5,353 nucleotides of DNA, taken from assembly GCF_000347175.1 (NCBI RefSeq), contig NZ_ANIK01000073.1, positions 1 through 5,353 on the forward strand, read 5' to 3'. Under the pieces are notes generated by a model that saw only the letters and a list, made by a program, of their open reading frames with translations, was not told the DNA's origin and ran no database searches. A program made the translations under genes and the position numbers. The DNA comes from Leptospira alstonii serovar Sichuan str. 79601 (GTDB lineage: Bacteria; Spirochaetota; Leptospiria; Leptospirales; Leptospiraceae). Positions 1 to 5,353 of the stretch are shown piece after piece (the first letter of the stretch is position 1; each line of letters opens with the position of its first letter).

Positions 1-843
1 TTGAAAGAGATCGTTCAAGTCGGTCGCGGTCAAGTCTCCTGCTGGAATTAAAATTTTAGTACCACCAAGCCCGGCAAGAATGAACCTCGCGTTACCGTTT
101 GAAGTTTGCTCGTCTAAAATCAGAACCGACTGGGAAGTGTTGTTCTCGAAATGATCAATCGCATACCCGCTGTTAGTCGGATCAAACTTAGAAACGTCGG
201 TGTCCGTGAAGGTTGCTAAATTCAAAACATCGAATGCAGTTCCGTTTGTATTCTTCAAACCAAAAAACTGATTCGTATTTCCTTGTTTTTTGTAAAAGAG
301 AACCTCGTCTTTTGTGTTGTTCGTGTAACGATCCGGTTTTCCTCCCAAGAGGGTAGTAACTCCGGTTGTCTCCGGGTTGAAAGTGGTGTTGACCCTTTCT
401 GCAAATGTGGTTCCTCGTTTTAAGTCCCATGCGTTTGCTTTTCTGTCAAAGATCAAAAGTTCGGGAGAAGCGGAACAATCGTCCGCGGTAAAACATCCCG
501 GAAATACAAGTTCTCCTTTTTGGAAGTTTAAATTTCCGTCATATTTGTAGTTCAGTAAAATCGTCTTCGTGTTGTTAGACGCTACAAAACTGGCCTTTCT
601 TGTTTCGATTTTGACTTCGTCCTTGGGAAGTGGGGTTTGCATGATTCTTTCCGGATCGGGTCCGTAGTTCATGTCGCTGTATACTAGTGGATAGGGTTTA
701 GAAGTCAGTGGATAGGGCGGCTCCGCTTCGCGGACCGGGCTCTCGGCTCCAGTCAATAAATTGCATGCAAAAAACGTTATACAAAGTATCGCTCTCAGTT
801 TCAATTTATTGACTCCGCCTCCATCCCTTCCGCGGCGATCCAT
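1..843 (-). CDS. Putative lipoprotein, N-terminal 281 residues (RHS/SpvB-type surface protein?), runs off left edge
   Basis: Continuous minus-strand frame from ATG 843-841 to window base 1 with no stop, so the C-terminus lies outside. The N-terminus is basic (MDRRGRDGGG), followed by a short hydrophobic stretch (LRAILCITFFAC) ending in a lipobox-like FFAC with the cysteine at residue 27, and then NLLTGAE. This fits a spirochaete lipoprotein exported by Sec and lipidated. The remainder is rich in Asn, Thr and Gly and looks like beta-structure; it has a CFTADDC cysteine pair near residues 114-120 and no YD repeats. I do not recognise the domain. An N-terminal part of a large RHS or SpvB-like protein is an inference from the neighbouring RHS gene and the shared leader. 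The start is uncertain: GGAGG at 870-866 is 22 bases from ATG 843, too far. TTG 804 has GGAG at 816-813, 8 bases away, and would give the compact signal MKLRAILCITFFAC. The first 50 or so residues are duplicated in the remnant at 2681-2481. Confidence 0.8.
   Translation of the reverse strand, partial: MDRRGRDGGGVNKLKLRAILCITFFACNLLTGAESPVREAEPPYPLTSKPYPLVYSDMNYGPDPERIMQTPLPKDEVKIETRKASFVASNNTKTILLNYKYDGNLNFQKGELVFPGCFTADDCSASPELLIFDRKANAWDLKRGTTFAERVNTTFNPETTGVTTLLGGKPDRYTNNTKDEVLFYKKQGNTNQFFGLKNTNGTAFDVLNLATFTDTDVSKFDPTNSGYAIDHFENNTSQSVLILDEQTSNGNARFILAGLGGTKILIPAGDLTATDLNDLFQ
686..717. repeat. 21-base tandem duplication within the lipoprotein gene
   Basis: The 11-mer AGTGGATAGGG occurs at 686-696 and again at 707-717, a 21-base period that is a multiple of three. 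On the minus strand it encodes a repeated PYPL (PPYPLTSKPYPL) just after the lipidated cysteine, probably a flexible tether. In the remnant copy at 2525-2555 the second unit has diverged to HYSL. Confidence 0.7.
751..814 (-). promoter_or_regulatory. 13-base perfect inverted repeat bracketing signal-peptide codons (copy A)
   Basis: AGTCAATAAATTG at 751-763 is the exact reverse complement of CAATTTATTGACT at 802-814, with 38 bases between. In the minus-strand mRNA this can form a 13-bp stem whose loop carries the signal-peptide codons. The stem contains the alternative TTG start (804-802), and its 5' arm begins within the upstream GGAG (816-813). Both arms are coding (VNKL and NLLT), and the same perfect pair occurs in copy B. 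A role in controlling translation of the lipoprotein is inferred; the pairing itself is direct. Confidence 0.6.
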
Positions 844-857
844 AGAGAGCCGCGGAA
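828..857 (-). promoter_or_regulatory. 8-base GC-rich inverted repeat enclosing the upstream ATG (copy A)
   Basis: TTCCGCGG at 828-835 and CCGCGGAA at 850-857 are perfect reverse complements separated by 14 bases that contain ATG 843-841. In mRNA this is a strong 8-bp stem (six G-C pairs) with the ATG in its loop. The 13 bases between this stem and the next inverted repeat (815-827; mRNA sense GGGATGGAGGCGG) are purine-rich and hold a GGAGG. It may be a translational control structure, a protein-binding dyad, or a 5' stabilising hairpin. Confidence 0.55.
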
Positions 858-888
858 TTGAGTTTCCTCCGCTTCGTGGGTCTATGTT

Positions 889-1150
889 ATTTCTTTTCTT
901 CTTTTAGATCTCTCTGACTCGAAAGAAAATCGTTTTCAAAGAACGCGCTTTTAATCTCTTCGCACCGCCGGTGCAGTGAAGCTTAAAGACAATGAAACAC
1001 AAAAAAATTACAACCCTTACTTCGCATATTGTAAAGAGTAACGTCTTAGCAATGATTGTCAAGAAAATTGAAGGAATGGTAATAAAACTTTAAAGTTTCA
1101 AATATATTTCATTCGATAATCATTGTATATCTCAAAGAAGGACCTAACGT
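889..1150. other. Non-coding stretch between lipoprotein start and transposase remnant
   Basis: No convincing gene on either strand. It should hold the promoter of the lipoprotein gene (minus strand), but I see no paired -35 and -10 boxes. A TTGACA on the minus strand at 1062-1057 has only a weak TACTCT 16 bases downstream. A short dyad, GCACC-GCC-GGTGC, lies at 962-974. The sequence AAGAAGGA at 1135-1142 is the likely ribosome-binding site of the transposase remnant, 8 bases before TTG 1151. Confidence 0.5.
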
Positions 1151-2228
1151 TTGTTTTACGAGATTTCTCTCTTTTTCAATTGCATCTTTCTTTTCCATTT
1201 TCTTTGTAATATTCGAAAAGAATCCCAAAACACCGCTCGAATTTTGTTTCTTAAATCTCAGCTCGTCGCTTACAAACGAAGGAAAAAGAAATTTCATACA
1301 AAACCCTTTGAGAGATTGTGAAACTTGTTTTCCTTTCGTATATCGATCGGGATTGGAGAGAACATTTGATTCTTGTTTCTCCGGAAACACTTCTCGAATG
1401 GAGAAACAACAAACTCAGGATCTTTTGGGCTATGCTTTCGAAACGAAAAAAACCGGGAAGACCTTCCGCTCCCTGGAATATCATCAAACTGATTCGTAAA
1501 GTAGCCAAAGAGAACAAAGTCTGGGGAGCGACGAAACTTCACGGTTTGCTTTTGAAACTCGGTCATACTATTTGTGAAAGAACGGTTTTGAAATACATGC
1601 CCAAACGTCCTACCAATCCTAAGAAACGGCTTTCTTGGAAAGAGTTTTACTCTTTGCATGCGGACGCTATGATTGTTTCCGATACGTTTACCGTTTACTC
1701 TTCCAATTTCAAAGAAATCTTTCGAGTTGCTTTCTTTCTTCACGTTGGTTCGAGACAAATCCTTCATTTTGATCTTCATACAAACCCGACTACAAAATGG
1801 ATGCGGAAAGTTTTGAAGTTTGCGATTCGTAAACAAATTCAAGCGGGAAAGAAAACGCGTTATTTTCTTTCGGACAACGATTCCATTTTCGGAAAACGTT
1901 TTACGAAATATTTGGAGAGAATCGGCATCAAACACAAAAAGACTTCGTTTCATTCTCCTTGGCAAAACTGTTACGCTGAACGTGGGTAAAGACGTGTAGA
2001 AATGAGTTTTTGGATTTCTTCATTCCGCTCAACCAATATCACTTGGAAAAGAAGTTGGAAGAGTTCATTCATTTTTACAATCATTATCGCACTCATTTGG
2101 CCCTGAACAAAGACAGTCCTGTTTCTTCTCAGGTTTTAATACGCCCTTCGAATGGTTGCGTGAAACTCGTTTCCACTCCCGTTCTCGGCGGACTTTATCA
2201 CATGTATTCTTACAAAAACGTAGCCTAA
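1148..2228 (+). mobile_element. Insertion-sequence remnant, ends not identifiable
   Basis: The only recognisable part is the broken transposase reading frame. I searched 1000-1150 against the reverse complement of 2229-2460 by eye for terminal inverted repeats and target duplications and found nothing convincing, so the true element limits are unknown. It sits between the two 202-base direct repeats. Confidence 0.6.
1151..2228 (+). pseudogene. Integrase-core (DDE) transposase, disrupted by two frameshifts
   Basis: Three consecutive frames rebuild one protein of about 358 residues. Segment 1 (TTG 1151 to about 1318) ends in [16 protein letters not shown], the usual N-terminal region of this family, and stops at TGA 1319. 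Segment 2 (about 1318-1983) carries [20 protein letters not shown], a GRPS motif, WGATKLHG and the catalytic core. Its DDE residues are Asp at 1681-1683 (VSD), Asp at 1873-1875 (FLSDND) and Glu at 1978-1980 (NCYAER), the last two 35 residues apart. It stops at TAA 1987. Segment 3 (from about 1983) continues as [13 protein letters not shown] and [14 protein letters not shown], as expected after the catalytic Glu. Each break fits the loss of one base. Neither junction shows a classic slippery heptamer, so decay is more likely than programmed frameshifting. The family resembles the rve-type, IS481-like integrase-core transposases; exact IS assignment is not possible here. Confidence 0.85.
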
Positions 2229-2480
2229 CGCGGTTTTCATGTTTTTATCGTTTTAAAAGCCCGTCTTTTCGGGAAAGGCTTTCTACATTATCGTCTTACG
2301 TTCTACCTTAAATTACCTCTAAAATTCGTTATATTCATGATTCCGTAAGTTGCTTTGTCTCTTTATTTCTTTGTTTTTGTTCTCGTAATTGGCCCAATTT
2401 TGTCTTCTCCTCTGTTATCTTAGTTGAGGGCTCTGCTATTTTAATTTTTGCGAGGCTCAGCAACCTCTTCTCACCGTCAT
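2229..2480. other. Non-coding stretch downstream of the transposase remnant
   Basis: T-rich sequence without a supportable gene. It contains one hairpin at 2255-2283. At 2435-2460 a segment (gctattttaatttttgcgag followed by gctcag) resembles 2749-2773 next to copy B, which may mark the leader edge of a lost module. Probably a mixture of transposon flank and RHS-module debris. Confidence 0.5.
2255..2283. terminator. Hairpin after the transposase frame, possible terminator
   Basis: AAAGCC at 2256-2261 pairs with GGCTTT at 2277-2282, and CCCG/CGGG pairs around a TCTTTT loop at 2260-2273. It begins about 28 bases after the transposase stop. On the minus strand the CCCG-CGGG stem is followed by CTTTT, so it could serve either direction. 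No long T-run follows on the plus strand, hence the low confidence. Confidence 0.35.
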
Positions 2481-2695
<215 letters not shown>

Positions 2696-2762
2696 TTGAG
2701 TTTCCTCCGCGTTGTGAGTCTATGTTTCACTGTTGTTTTTGTTGGAGCGCATTTTAGTTTTC

Positions 2763-2792
2763 GAGTGGCTCAGGCTTAAAGCCGGCACACTC
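2763..2792 (-). terminator. Dyad abutting the immunity-gene stop codon, possible terminator
   Basis: GAGTG at 2763-2767 pairs with CACTC at 2788-2792, enclosing GGCTT-A-AAGCC at 2773-2783. The structure starts within the TGA stop (2793-2791) of the putative immunity gene. No U-run follows, so this may be a 3' protective hairpin and not a full intrinsic terminator. Confidence 0.35.
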
Positions 2793-3130
2793 ATTCGTTC
2801 TCACTTAATAAACGAATTATTTCTTTTCCTCTTTTTTCAGATAATTTTATAGTTAATTCTGGGTTGGCTAATTCATGAACGATGTCTTGCAATAGGACCT
2901 TCTTTGGTAAGTCAAAAGTAATATCTTCTCGTCCTTCAATAAGGTTTGCCCATTCTTCTATATCGTAACTAGTTAAATTTCCATCTAAATAGCGCTGAAT
3001 TACTTTACGAAGATGTTCGCAATTCAATTCAGCGCATGGCTCTTCATAATCCCATGCAAAAGATTTTAATGAATTTTTGAGTTTTTCAGTTGAGTCCTCA
3101 AAATTAATAAGTTTTAGAATTGTTGCATGC

Positions 3131-3141
<11 letters not shown>
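2791..3141 (-). CDS. Putative immunity protein of the RHS toxin, 116 residues
   Basis: Starts at ATG 3141-3139 with AAAGGA at 3157-3152, 10 bases upstream, and ends at TGA 2793-2791. The start lies inside the RHS gene, whose stop is at 3133-3131: an 11-base overlap in a different frame, typical of translational coupling. The protein is predicted cytoplasmic, with no signal or membrane segment, mostly helical, and acidic: by hand count 24 Asp/Glu against 16 Lys/Arg. The central motif WANLIEGREDITFD followed by IVHELANPEL resembles small proteins with an ANxxExRxDI motif that I recall beside polymorphic toxins; that family match is from memory and unverified. The role, binding and neutralising the RHS tip, is inferred from position and charge. 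The DNA is AT-rich (17 G/C in 60 bases at 2821-2880), unlike the RHS core. Confidence 0.85.

Positions 3142-5353
<2,212 letters not shown>

Larger units (their letters stand above)
687..888 (-). repeat. Direct repeat copy A: leader plus signal-peptide segment
   Basis: Aligns without gaps to 2525-2726 (offset 1838), with 14 mismatches in 202 positions by hand count. It spans the 5' leader with GGAGG at 866-870, the ATG, the signal-peptide codons and about 50 codons of the lipoprotein. Beyond 888 the copies diverge into unlike T-rich sequence, and below 687 the coding sequences become unrelated. Several mismatches cluster between the two arms of the inner inverted repeat, whose arms are unchanged. 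Confidence 0.92.

Noticed and set aside
801..824. Mini-frame MEAESIN ending in TGA that overlaps the TTG start, as a leader peptide
   Set aside because: Not conserved: in copy B the same frame stops after three codons.
1034..1062. Minus-strand promoter with TTGACA at 1062-1057
   Set aside because: No acceptable -10 box at 16-18 bases, and it is far from the conserved leader that begins near 888.
1294..1965. Long minus-strand frame of 223 codons opposite the transposase
   Set aside because: Antisense shadow: the plus strand has family-specific DDE motifs, and the minus translation is Arg/Phe-rich without recognisable motifs.
1983..1989. Programmed -1 frameshifting in the transposase
   Set aside because: No X-XXY-YYZ slippery heptamer or evident downstream structure at either junction, and two separate breaks argue for decay.
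1042..2298. CGTCTTA at 1042-1048 and 2292-2298 as a target-site duplication of the insertion sequence
   Set aside because: Adjacent inward sequences do not form inverted repeats, and a 7-base match over this distance can be chance.

Overview
The window looks like a stretch of accessory DNA from a spirochaete, most likely a pathogenic Leptospira. This rests on overall character: an RHS/YD-repeat protein, a spirochaete-type lipoprotein signal, decayed insertion-sequence DNA and moderate-to-low GC. No marker gene settles the species. All genes that look functional read on the minus strand; a dead transposase reads on the plus strand.

Reading in the direction of transcription (high to low coordinates): (1) 5353-3131 is the C-terminal 740 residues of a large RHS/YD-repeat protein whose start lies outside the window. 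It has YD repeats, an RHS core ending in a PxxxxDPxGH motif, and a 231-residue variable tip with a Gly/Ala-rich segment and a small basic terminal domain (candidate toxin). (2) 3141-2791 is a 116-residue acidic protein overlapping the RHS stop by 11 bases, in the position of an immunity gene. (3) 2681-2481 is a 66-codon remnant carrying only the 5' end of a lipoprotein gene. (4) 1151-2228 on the plus strand is an integrase-core (DDE) transposase broken by two single-base deletions. (5) 843-1 is the 5' part of a lipoprotein gene, running off the left edge, that begins with the same about 200-base leader and signal-peptide segment as the remnant in (3).

The two leader/signal-peptide segments (687-888 and 2525-2726) are direct repeats offset by exactly 1838 bases, with 14 mismatches in 202 aligned positions by hand count. 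They flank the insertion-sequence remnant. Both carry two perfect inverted repeats close together: an 8-base pair enclosing the upstream ATG, and a 13-base pair bracketing the signal-peptide codons, with a purine-rich Shine-Dalgarno-like linker between. This structure is the least explained feature of the window.

My interpretation is a polymorphic-toxin locus. An RHS delivery protein with an AT-rich toxin tip is followed by its overlapping immunity gene and then by successive module starts sharing a common 5' segment. One module has collapsed and has transposon debris beside it. Toxin and immunity functions are inferred from position, charge and composition; I could not place either in a named family with certainty.
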